A stretch of 7,654 nucleotides of DNA from CAJYAN01 sp046484825 (lineage in GTDB: Bacteria; Pseudomonadota; Gammaproteobacteria; UBA6429; Thiohalophilaceae). The DNA is taken from positions 1 to 7,654 of the forward strand of contig JAWOIE010000238.1 of NCBI GenBank assembly GCA_046484825.1. Reading direction: 5' to 3'. The notes under the pieces are model-generated. The model worked only from the letters and a program-made list of their open reading frames with translations. It had not been told where the DNA came from and made no database searches. A program made the position numbers and the translations under genes. Position 1 is the first letter of the stretch, and the number at the start of each line of letters is the position of its first letter. Shown here piece after piece: positions 1-6,375 of this stretch.

Positions 1-402
1 AATTAGTCTTTGATAATCAGTTTCAAATTGTATTTGAATCAAGGCTAAAACAAGAAAAACACATAATAACAAAAACAACATTATTCGCATAATGTAATGC
101 GGGGCATTGCTTGCAGAAGATGTAGGTAAAACTACATTTTCTGTAAAATCTAGATACCCAAAAAGATACATGAATGTTACTAAGTTTAAAAATAACAATG
201 CGTCTAAATAATAAACATCAATCAGCAGCAATACTGTATAAAACGAACACAAAACAACAATCAAAGCAGAAAACTCTTTTCTTTTGAAAAATCTATACTT
301 AAATAAAAAAAATGGGCCTATCACAAATAAAGCCAATGAACTCAGCACTACTAACATTTGAATAATCCAAAGTTTCCTTTCATTGGAAATACTACAAAAC
401 AT
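1..402 (-). CDS. Partial AT-rich four-helix membrane protein, function unknown
   Basis: This open frame of 134 codons has no stop and runs off the left edge, so the C-terminus is missing. The ATG at 402 is well supported: an AAGGTGG ribosome binding site (409-415) lies six bases upstream, and in-frame TAA TAA stops precede it. Hydrophobic stretches at about residues 12-35, 44-64, 66-83 and 104-122 predict four transmembrane helices. Basic clusters (KYRFFKRK, about 35-42) lie between helices 1 and 2, and a short polar loop (TSSASNAPH) comes before helix 4. By hand count the first 420 bases are about 29% GC, far below the rest of the window, which suggests recent transfer. It begins 33 bases after the stop of the 911-codon gene on the same strand, so the two are probably co-transcribed. 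I do not recognise a family. A small membrane protein behind a variable-tailed large protein could be an immunity protein, but nothing in the sequence proves that. Confidence 0.72.
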   Translation of the reverse strand, partial: MFCSISNERKLWIIQMLVVLSSLALFVIGPFFLFKYRFFKRKEFSALIVVLCSFYTVLLLIDVYYLDALLFLNLVTFMYLFGYLDFTENVVLPTSSASNAPHYIMRIMLFLLLCVFLVLALIQIQFETDYQRLI

Positions 403-435
403 ATAATGCCACCTTATCCATTATTACTTTCAAGA

Positions 436-3171
436 TCAACAAAGCGGGTATTGCTGCATTGTATTTTTTACTGCGCCTTTGGTAATGAAGTTCATTAACG
501 TCACTGCCACCGCAGGGCCTGCGGCTTTTACTTTAAACAACCTTGAAACTATAGTACTCCCTATTGCCAGCCCGCCATAGAGCTTTTGTGCGGGCTCTAA
601 GCACTTAGAGTCCTCCTTAAACGAATCTTTCATATACATGATATTAGCTTGAACAACCAACAAGGCAATAAACAATCCAATTAAAGCGATAGGACCTCCG
701 AAGACACTTAATACAAGAGTGACTAAACCTATAGCATCTGAATTATCATTTAACCATTTAAAAAAGGACCCGTTTTTTCCCCCACTAATTTTGTAAGCAC
801 CATCCCCATCTTCAGGATCATAAATTATATAGCCAGCGCCAACCCAGTTAGGTATGCTAATATTATCAGTATGTGTAATGACATTTTTACCTGCATTGAG
901 AGCAGCAGTGATTTCACCTATCACCTCAGAGCTGAGATTGATATTTGGTAACACCGTAGCCCAATTTTGCTTTGTTAATTGGTATATCTGCTGCCCAGCA
1001 GCACTTGCGATGGATAGGGCTTTAACGGCCGAAATTGCTTCACCAGGATTGCTTGCTGATGTAAACATCTGCTCTGGCGCAGCGTGTTCCAGCGTAGACA
1101 AAAGTGTCCCAGTAGCGATCATGAAATTGAAACGTTTTTGCTTATCTGCATCTTGTGCCACGGTTGTGGTTGAAATGTTGAACAAATCCATTTCAACAGC
1201 ACCAGTCTCTACGGCAGTAGGTATAGAGAAGAAATAATTTACCTTTGGCAAGTGACCATAAATACCCACAGACGGTAACAAGTTTTGTTTCGCCCCGTAT
1301 AATAAACTAGCAACACGTCCAATAGATAAGTAATGCGCAAAATATCCCATCACCCCAGCATAGAACATGTCACCGAGAATATCTTCTCGGTTGATAGACG
1401 CCAGTTGGGCAGGGTCACCCGATTCCAGCGGGGTTCTGGTGGTGGTCAGTTGAGTTTGGAGGTTGGTCAGTCTTTCTGATGAAACACTCCCACCTACCGA
1501 CACCAGAGCCACATACGCCCCCGCAGGGACGATAGATTCTGCAGAATTCCCTGGCTTGCCGGGACGTTGAATGGTCACCCTTAAGGTCATTTCGGTCCCC
1601 AGCCCCATGGGCTGGCCTTCTCCCACCAGTTGGCCATCCAGCTTGATTTGAGGGGTGACGTTAATGAGGTAGGCAGGAAGACTACCGGGTAACTGGCTGA
1701 TGTCGGTGATTTCGCCACTGGGAATAAAGGATTGTAGTACCGCCTCATCGTCTGGGGTTGAAGGAGTATACGACAGCGTCAGTTTGTGGTTGTTGAGTTG
1801 TGCCCAGGGTAAGGTCACGCTGCCTGCAGGTTGTCTTAAGACATCAAGGCCTAATACATAAGTGGCCTGGTTTTGTAATTGTCCCGGGACCTTGTCATAA
1901 CGCGCACCTATGATGGCGGTGGTATAGGGCAGGGATGAGGGTAGTCCCGGTGTTGATACCTGAAGAATCTTCTTACCGCCAATGACATCGCCCACCGTGG
2001 CGTTGGGTAAGTTGGTGGTGATGTAATTCTCTAACGTTGTTTGTGTACTCGTCTGAGCCTTTTGTAATATTGTCGGGTCTAATCCCGCTACCCATCCCTC
2101 AGTCTCATTCACCGTACCACTGGCCACAAAGCTGTCCGCCAGGGCCTGCCCGTCCAGGCCCGTTACGGCGGCAACATCAATTCCGGTCAAATATTCATAC
2201 TGCTTGTAACTGGCATCCATGGCCACCCAGCTATCGGCATCACGGTTCACCTGGCCTCGTGAGGGTAAGTAATCAATCGCTGCCTCTACCCAGATATGCT
2301 CGATTTTGACATGACCGATGACGCCACCACTAATGTACGCATCCGTCGGTATCCCGCCAGAGGCTGCAAAATCCGCAGCCGCATCAATACTGGTAAAGCC
2401 TCCCATCCAGTTTTTAAAACGCTCGGCATCCAGGTCAATCGTGCCATGGGCATATCGTGCCGGGATTCCAGAAGCACGTAGGAGGGCGATGAGTAGCGAT
2501 GCAATATCAAAGGCATTGCCCCGCCTGGAGCCTAAGGTCGTCTCAGCATCCTGCATACTGCCCCAGGTCGGGAGCCATTCAACGTTGTTTCTGACCCAGT
2601 GATAAATCTGGATAGGGTCATGATTTAACACCGCTGCCTGGTCTTTAATTGCTTGTGTAATTTGGACCTCGACCGACTCGCCCAGATAGGCAGGGTTATC
2701 CGCTCCGGCAAGATTACTGAAGGTAAAGTCCCCCAGAGCCGCTACTTGGACTTTCGGGCTGTTATACAGGCCCGCCGCGGCAAACTGGCCGGTGGTCAGG
2801 CGAGGCTTGGGCGTGTCTTTACCTGTTTCGCTGCGAAAGGGCAGTTTATTGGGGTCAAAGGGCTGCTGTGAGCGCTGCTGTTGAGCACTATCGATGTATT
2901 TTTTCAGCTTAGCCAATTGTGCCCGTTGCTCGTCGACATCCTGGATCTGCGACACCTGGTCGATTTGCTGCATCAGGTTGTCCATCTTGTTGCGATAATC
3001 CGTCACGGTGCGTGTGAGCCGCTTCTGAATCACGGCGGGTAGGTTATGTGCTCTGATATGAGCCAGATTCTTGTCAAAGGTGGCGGTTGTTTTTTTATCC
3101 ATGGCAGACAGTTGGGACTTGAATTCAGCCAGCGCCAGTTTGATAACTCGCTGACACAGAGTTTTGAACAC
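436..3171 (-). CDS. Transglutaminase-fold protein lacking the catalytic Cys, with hydrophobic C-terminal tail
   Basis: The protein has 911 residues. Residues 1-105 are helical and charged, with coiled-coil character (about 50-100), then a linker (FDPNKLPFR). A transglutaminase-like domain spans about 180-325: RRGNAFDIASLLIALLRASG (216-235), EHIWVE (291-296) and WVAMDAS (315-321). H292 and D319 match the family's catalytic His and Asp, but the Cys position in the C-x-D motif is A220. Residues 400-660 look beta-rich. Residues 710-800 end in a Gly-rich GAYKISGGKNG (791-801), which in my recollection is a conserved end of this RHS-associated family. After it comes a different tail: a hydrophobic hairpin at about 813-846 and a second hydrophobic patch at about 864-900. 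The start is GTG with GGAGG directly against it, in-frame TAG TAA lie just upstream, and no signal peptide is visible, so the 5' end may be lost. The next gene follows after 33 bases. The fold call is firm. Enzyme activity is unlikely, and the role is unknown. Confidence 0.85.
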   Translation of the reverse strand: MFKTLCQRVIKLALAEFKSQLSAMDKKTTATFDKNLAHIRAHNLPAVIQKRLTRTVTDYRNKMDNLMQQIDQVSQIQDVDEQRAQLAKLKKYIDSAQQQRSQQPFDPNKLPFRSETGKDTPKPRLTTGQFAAAGLYNSPKVQVAALGDFTFSNLAGADNPAYLGESVEVQITQAIKDQAAVLNHDPIQIYHWVRNNVEWLPTWGSMQDAETTLGSRRGNAFDIASLLIALLRASGIPARYAHGTIDLDAERFKNWMGGFTSIDAAADFAASGGIPTDAYISGGVIGHVKIEHIWVEAAIDYLPSRGQVNRDADSWVAMDASYKQYEYLTGIDVAAVTGLDGQALADSFVASGTVNETEGWVAGLDPTILQKAQTSTQTTLENYITTNLPNATVGDVIGGKKILQVSTPGLPSSLPYTTAIIGARYDKVPGQLQNQATYVLGLDVLRQPAGSVTLPWAQLNNHKLTLSYTPSTPDDEAVLQSFIPSGEITDISQLPGSLPAYLINVTPQIKLDGQLVGEGQPMGLGTEMTLRVTIQRPGKPGNSAESIVPAGAYVALVSVGGSVSSERLTNLQTQLTTTRTPLESGDPAQLASINREDILGDMFYAGVMGYFAHYLSIGRVASLLYGAKQNLLPSVGIYGHLPKVNYFFSIPTAVETGAVEMDLFNISTTTVAQDADKQKRFNFMIATGTLLSTLEHAAPEQMFTSASNPGEAISAVKALSIASAAGQQIYQLTKQNWATVLPNINLSSEVIGEITAALNAGKNVITHTDNISIPNWVGAGYIIYDPEDGDGAYKISGGKNGSFFKWLNDNSDAIGLVTLVLSVFGGPIALIGLFIALLVVQANIMYMKDSFKEDSKCLEPAQKLYGGLAIGSTIVSRLFKVKAAGPAVAVTLMNFITKGAVKNTMQQYPLC

Positions 3172-3210
3172 CCTCCATAATTACTATATATTGCTAGTCT
3201 TGACCCCCTC

Positions 3211-3227
3211 TCTTTGCCTCGCAAAGA
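3211..3227. repeat. Perfect 7-bp inverted repeat with 3-base loop
   Basis: TCTTTGC and GCAAAGA flank a CTC loop and would form a perfect seven-pair hairpin on either strand. No T-run follows on either strand, so it is not a standard intrinsic terminator. It lies about 40 bases upstream of the GTG of the 911-codon gene, and could be a regulatory stem in that gene's leader or the remnant of a mobile repeat. Confidence 0.45.
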
Positions 3228-3239
3228 CGCTGGGCCCTG

Positions 3240-3371
3240 ATGGTAGAGACCCCGCAACAGCACACGGACCCGGATCTGCAATACCTCGTCGATCAAATGG
3301 ACACGCGTCAGCTGGATGTAATCCTGGTTGAAAAAAAACAGACGTTAGCGAGCACGTTGACTGATGTATAG
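3240..3371 (+). CDS. Doubtful 43-codon open frame, possible gene remnant
   Basis: ATG to TAG encodes 43 mostly polar residues (M-V-E-T-P at the N-terminus, ending T-L-T-D-V). The frame is open without a stop back to 3204, so the ATG may not be a genuine start. No Shine-Dalgarno sequence is visible before it. It contains GTTGAAAAAAAACAG, an A8 tract prone to slippage. It could be the tail of a truncated gene, a small unrecognised protein, or chance. I do not recognise it. Confidence 0.18.
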   Translation: MVETPQQHTDPDLQYLVDQMDTRQLDVILVEKKQTLASTLTDV

Positions 3372-3511
3372 GGTGGGGTTTATTTTGCGTTTACGATCAA
3401 GATAATGGAGGCAGTGAGAACATTCATGTCAAATATTTCACCCTATCCAGGGACACCTTGAACCTCGCACAGGTTTTATCGGATATCGCCATGAGAATTC
3501 GCATGTGCTAA
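3365..3511 (+). pseudogene. Possible coding remnant without a start codon
   Basis: A 48-codon open frame follows a TGA (3362-3364) and ends with TAA at 3509-3511. It has no plausible initiation codon except two internal ATGs close to its end. The translation has protein-like mixed composition (V-Y-D-Q-D-N-G-G, then K-Y-F-T-L-S-R-D, then L-A-Q-V-L-S-D-I) and overlaps the end of the preceding open frame in another frame. This would fit a frameshifted or truncated gene. The length is within chance expectation and I recognise no family. Confidence 0.15.
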
Positions 3512-3609
3512 CCGGAGTATTTCACCTGTCACGGCAGCATACACCAGGCAAATCTGCCGGCCCCACAAAATTGTCCTAACAAAGGCCCAGGTCATTCGCG
3601 GCCACCGTC

Positions 3610-3638
3610 TTCACGTCTTGATAAGATAACGGCATAAT
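3610..3638 (+). promoter_or_regulatory. Likely sigma70 promoter of moeA
   Basis: TTCACG (3610-3615, four of six matches to TTGACA) and CATAAT (3633-3638, five of six to TATAAT) are separated by 17 bases, the optimal spacing. Transcription would start near 3645, leaving a leader of about 20 bases that carries the moeA ribosome binding site AGGA (3654-3657), seven bases before the ATG. The leader is too short to hold the molybdenum-cofactor riboswitch known upstream of some moa and mod operons. The gene therefore appears to be expressed without that control. Confidence 0.45.
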
Positions 3639-3664
3639 ACACGGCACAACCACAGGACTCCCTT

Positions 3665-4924
3665 ATGAGTAACACCATTCCCACACCTCCCTGCGATGAA
3701 TTCGACCCCGACAATCTCAATGTCGAACAGGCCCGTGCGCGCATGCTGGCGAGCGTGGCGGCGGTGGTCGGCATCGAACGACTGGCGCTGCGTGACGCCC
3801 TGGACCGGGTGCTGGCCGCCGACGTCATCTCACCCATCAATGTCCCCCCCTATGCCAACTCCGCCATGGACGGCTACGCCGTGGTGGGTAGCGACCTGCC
3901 GAGTGATGATGAAAAAGCACTGACGCTTATTGGCGCAGCCTTTGCCGGCGCCCCGTTCGAAGGTGAGGTCAAGACGGGTAAGTGCATTCGGATTATGACC
4001 GGCGCGCCCCTGCCGACCGGGGCCGACACCGTGATTATGCAGGAACACGTACGCGCCGAGGACACGACCATCACCCTGGGTCCGGGCCATAGTCAGGGAC
4101 AGAACGTGCGTCACATCGGTGAGGATCTGCGTGCCGGCAAGCCGGTGCTAAGCGCCGGGAAAAAGATCGGTCCGGCGGAGCTGGGCCTGCTGGCCTCCCT
4201 CGGCACCCCGGAGGTGAGTGTGTATCGCAAACTGCGCGTGGTGTTTTTTTCCACTGGCGATGAACTGCGTTCCGTTGGCGAACCGCTGGGCGAAGGTCAG
4301 ATCTATGACAGCAACCGTTATACCCTGTATGGCATGTTAAAGCGCCTGCATGTGGAGGTTATCGACATGGGTGTCATCCCGGATCAGCGGGCGGCCGTGG
4401 AACAGGCCTTTATCGAGGCCGCCGCCATCGGCGACGCCATTATCACCTCGGGTGGTGTCTCGGTGGGCGAGGCCGACTTTGTCAAGGATACCCTGGCAAA
4501 ACTCGGCAGCGTCGACTTCTGGAAAATCAACATGAAACCGGGCAAACCCCTGGCCTTTGGCAAGATCGGTCAGGCGGTGTTTTTTGGCCTGCCCGGCAAT
4601 CCGGTGTCGGTGATGGCGACCTTTTACCAGTTTGCCCTGCCCACCCTCAAGGCCATGATGGGTCAGTCACAAACCGTACCGGTGAGCATGAAAGTCCCCT
4701 GCAAATCCCTGCTGAAGAAACGCCCCGGCCGTACCGATTTTCAGCGCGGCATTCTCGCCTATGACGACCAGGGCCAACTGCTGGTCGATGGCGCCGGCAT
4801 GCAGGCCTCCCACGTCCTCAGCGGCATGAGCCGCGCCAATTGTTTTATTGTGCTGCCACTGGAGGCGGGCAATGTGGAAGCCGGCAGCCTGGTCGAGGTG
4901 CAACCGTTTGAGGGGCTGGTGTAA
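3665..4924 (+). CDS. moeA: Molybdopterin molybdenumtransferase MoeA
   Basis: The 419-residue product matches the usual MoeA length of about 410. MoeA inserts molybdate into adenylylated molybdopterin, which MogA supplies, and so completes the basic molybdenum cofactor in the cytoplasm. Visible signatures are PPYANSAMDGYAV (61-73), the MTGAPLPTGAD region (111-121), GEDL (152-155), FSTGDEL (195-201), SGGVSVGEADF (262-272), MKPGKPLAFG (290-299) and GLPGNPVSVMATF (308-320). D69, D154, E200, D240 and D271 correspond, by a consistent offset, to the functionally important acidic residues of E. coli MoeA (D59, D142, E188, D228, D259). Residues about 335-415 form the C-terminal beta-barrel domain IV. 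The start has AGGA seven bases upstream and a fitting promoter. The N-terminus is about ten residues longer than in E. coli. No other moa, mob or mod gene is adjacent, so it is a stand-alone unit. The call is secure. Confidence 0.97.
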   Translation: MSNTIPTPPCDEFDPDNLNVEQARARMLASVAAVVGIERLALRDALDRVLAADVISPINVPPYANSAMDGYAVVGSDLPSDDEKALTLIGAAFAGAPFEGEVKTGKCIRIMTGAPLPTGADTVIMQEHVRAEDTTITLGPGHSQGQNVRHIGEDLRAGKPVLSAGKKIGPAELGLLASLGTPEVSVYRKLRVVFFSTGDELRSVGEPLGEGQIYDSNRYTLYGMLKRLHVEVIDMGVIPDQRAAVEQAFIEAAAIGDAIITSGGVSVGEADFVKDTLAKLGSVDFWKINMKPGKPLAFGKIGQAVFFGLPGNPVSVMATFYQFALPTLKAMMGQSQTVPVSMKVPCKSLLKKRPGRTDFQRGILAYDDQGQLLVDGAGMQASHVLSGMSRANCFIVLPLEAGNVEAGSLVEVQPFEGLV

Positions 4925-4944
4925 CCGGCGGGGAATGCGCCTTG

Positions 4945-4962
4945 CCTTGCCGTTCTGCAAGG
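4945..4962. repeat. Small hairpin just downstream of moeA
   Basis: CCTTGC and GCAAGG pair perfectly around a six-base loop, 20 bases after the moeA stop. No U-tract follows on either strand, so it does not qualify as an intrinsic terminator by itself. It might protect the moeA transcript 3' end. Confidence 0.3.
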
Positions 4963-5021
4963 AAACACCAGGGACGCCCAACCAGGCTCATCTAAGGCCG
5001 CTGCGTCCTGCCTGCCTTCGC

Positions 5022-5037
5022 GCCGCCGGCGGCTTTT
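5022..5037 (+). terminator. Weak candidate terminator between convergent genes
   Basis: The perfect palindrome GCCGCCGGCGGC (5022-5033) is followed by TTTT on the plus strand, about 100 bases after moeA and facing the convergent transporter gene. The palindrome has no spacer, so only a four-pair stem with a four-base loop can form, and the T-run is short. The position suits a moeA terminator, but the structure is marginal. Confidence 0.3.
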
Positions 5038-5080
5038 CCCGAAACCGCAAAGCACACCCGGCCTGCGCTAACCGCAGCCA

Positions 5081-6286
5081 TCAAATTTGCTCCCTGACCT
5101 CAACGCCATAGGCTGGCGCCGCTGTGCGCCGCAACCAGAGCAGGGCCAGCAGCATGATCAGTAACAGGGGCAGGACCCCGAGATTCACGGCCTGCCAGCC
5201 GAACTGGTGTTGCAGAGTGCCCGCCGACAGCGAGGCCACGGCCACGGTCGTGAAGACCACAAAATCATTCACGGCCTGAGTCTTGGCCCGTTCACTTTGC
5301 GCATAGGTTGCCGTCAATAAGGTGGTCGCACCGACAAACAGAAAGTTCCAGCTCAGCCCCAGTAAAAACAGCGCCACCCAGAAATGGCTCAGGCTGGCGC
5401 CGAGCAGATTGATAGCGACGCAGAGCAGACCGAAGACCACGCCCCACAACATAATGGGCACTTCACCAAAGCGTTTGATCAAGTGGCCGGTAAAGAAGGA
5501 TGGCGCAAACATACCCAGGATATGCCACTGAATCACGAACGAGGTATTGGCAAAGGTATGCGCCTCGTGGTGCATGGCCAGGGGTGTCGCCGTCATCACC
5601 AGGGTCATGACCCCATAACCCAACATGCCGCAGATCACGGCGACCCGAAAACGCGGCTGGCGGGCGATGACCCCGAGGGGACGTTGCGGGGCCTGAAACG
5701 CCGTGGGGTTTTCATCACGGCCCGGCAACTTCAAAAATAGCATCACCACAAAGGCGAGCAGATAAAAACTCACCACGGCGGCATAACTGCCGGCGAATTC
5801 CACGCCATACAGCCCGTCACGCGTCAGGTTGGCGACATTGGGGCCGACCACCGCGGCGACCACGCCACCCGCCATAATATAGGAAATGGCGCGGCTCTTT
5901 TTTTCCTCCGGCACGGCATCCGCCGCGGCAAAACGAAAGTAGGTTCCAAAGCCGTTGAAAATCCCCATCAATACCGTGCCCAGCAAAAAGAACCAGAACT
6001 CGCCGCCGGCAATGGCCAGCGTGGCAATGGTGGCACCGCTGGCGCCAAAGACCGTCGCCAGCATAAAGCCGGCCTTGCGGCCAATGCGATCCATTAACAT
6101 GGCGGCCGGGATACTGGTCAACATGGTGGCAATAAACTGTGCCGCCAGCGGCAGGGTCGCCAGCGACTTGTCCTCGGCCAGGGTAAAGCCGACCAGCGCC
6201 GCGGTGGTAATGATCAGCGACATGCTGCTCATCATGAGCGCCTGACACATCGCCAGTAGTGGGACATTACGCCTGAAGGAATTCAT
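5081..6286 (-). CDS. MFS transporter, substrate unknown
   Basis: This is a 401-residue inner-membrane protein of the major facilitator superfamily. About twelve hydrophobic segments fit the family's six-plus-six helix plan, with a cytoplasmic middle linker at about 187-212 (PGRDENPTAFQAPQRP region). The loop between helices 2 and 3 carries the MFS motif A core DRIGRK (66-71), and a degenerate counterpart, GHLIKRFG (267-274), lies in the second half. A polar segment, YFRFAAADAVPEEKKSRAIS (116-135), follows helix 4. The first helix begins immediately after a short basic N-terminus (M-N-S-F-R-R-N). The ATG at 6286 lacks a clear ribosome binding site, though a longer N-terminus is not suggested by the hydrophobicity. 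It converges with moeA, 156 bases away, and lies 89 bases behind the cyclase gene on the same strand. The sequence does not define the substrate. A drug or metabolite exporter is as likely as an importer. Confidence 0.9.
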   Translation of the reverse strand: MNSFRRNVPLLAMCQALMMSSMSLIITTAALVGFTLAEDKSLATLPLAAQFIATMLTSIPAAMLMDRIGRKAGFMLATVFGASGATIATLAIAGGEFWFFLLGTVLMGIFNGFGTYFRFAAADAVPEEKKSRAISYIMAGGVVAAVVGPNVANLTRDGLYGVEFAGSYAAVVSFYLLAFVVMLFLKLPGRDENPTAFQAPQRPLGVIARQPRFRVAVICGMLGYGVMTLVMTATPLAMHHEAHTFANTSFVIQWHILGMFAPSFFTGHLIKRFGEVPIMLWGVVFGLLCVAINLLGASLSHFWVALFLLGLSWNFLFVGATTLLTATYAQSERAKTQAVNDFVVFTTVAVASLSAGTLQHQFGWQAVNLGVLPLLLIMLLALLWLRRTAAPAYGVEVREQI

Positions 6287-6313
6287 CTAATCTGTTGCTC
6301 TATCCGCAAAGGT

Positions 6314-6335
6314 GGCACGGGGAAGTGCCGTTATA
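6314..6335 (-). promoter_or_regulatory. Possible -10 element and operator-like inverted repeat before the MFS gene
   Basis: On the minus strand TATAAC (6330-6335) resembles a -10 box. It is followed at once by the perfect inverted repeat GGCAC-N6-GTGCC (6314-6329), which would cover the expected transcription start. Such placement would suit a repressor site or a leader hairpin. No good -35 sequence is found at the right distance (TTCTGG is the best), so the promoter assignment is weak. Confidence 0.25.
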
Positions 6336-6375
6336 CGCCAGTCCGGAAAAAACCAGAAGCATGCTGTAGGAAAAT

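Larger units (their letters stand above)
3172..3664. other. Non-coding boundary region with decayed-looking open frames
   Basis: This stretch of about 490 bases separates the divergent 911-codon gene and moeA. I find no convincing gene in it. It contains a 43-codon plus-strand frame (3240-3371), an overlapping plus-strand frame without a usable start (3365-3511), an A8 tract (3331-3338), a 7-bp inverted repeat (3211-3227) and, at its right end, the likely moeA promoter. The sequence CTTGACCCCC next to the inverted repeat is of a kind seen in dispersed intergenic repeats and element edges, but I cannot assign it to a named element. The region also coincides with the drop in GC toward the left. 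My reading is an old insertion, deletion or recombination scar. Confidence 0.5.

Noticed and set aside
854..1237. 127-codon plus-strand open frame inside the 911-codon gene
   Set aside because: It lies antisense to a gene with clear domain structure, has no ribosome binding site and no recognisable family. It is a shadow frame.
3030..3296. 88-codon minus-strand frame overlapping the start of the 911-codon gene
   Set aside because: It overlaps the large gene in another frame and its translation is low-complexity and out of register. It gives no better N-terminus for the large protein.
3331..3338. A8 tract as a phase-variation switch
   Set aside because: It lies in a 43-codon frame that is itself doubtful. 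Without a real gene around it there is nothing for it to switch.
3618..3638. TTGATA (3618-3623) paired with CATAAT as the moeA promoter
   Set aside because: The spacing is only nine bases. The TTCACG hexamer at 17 bases is the better partner.
5817..6248. 143-codon minus-strand frame within the transporter gene
   Set aside because: It is the alternative frame of a GC-rich, well-supported membrane protein, rich in His, Gly and Arg as such shadows are.
6347..6367. AGCATGCT palindrome followed on the minus strand by a T6 run, as a terminator of the cyclase
   Set aside because: The eight-base palindrome has no loop, and six bases separate it from the T-run. No stable stem leads into the T-run.
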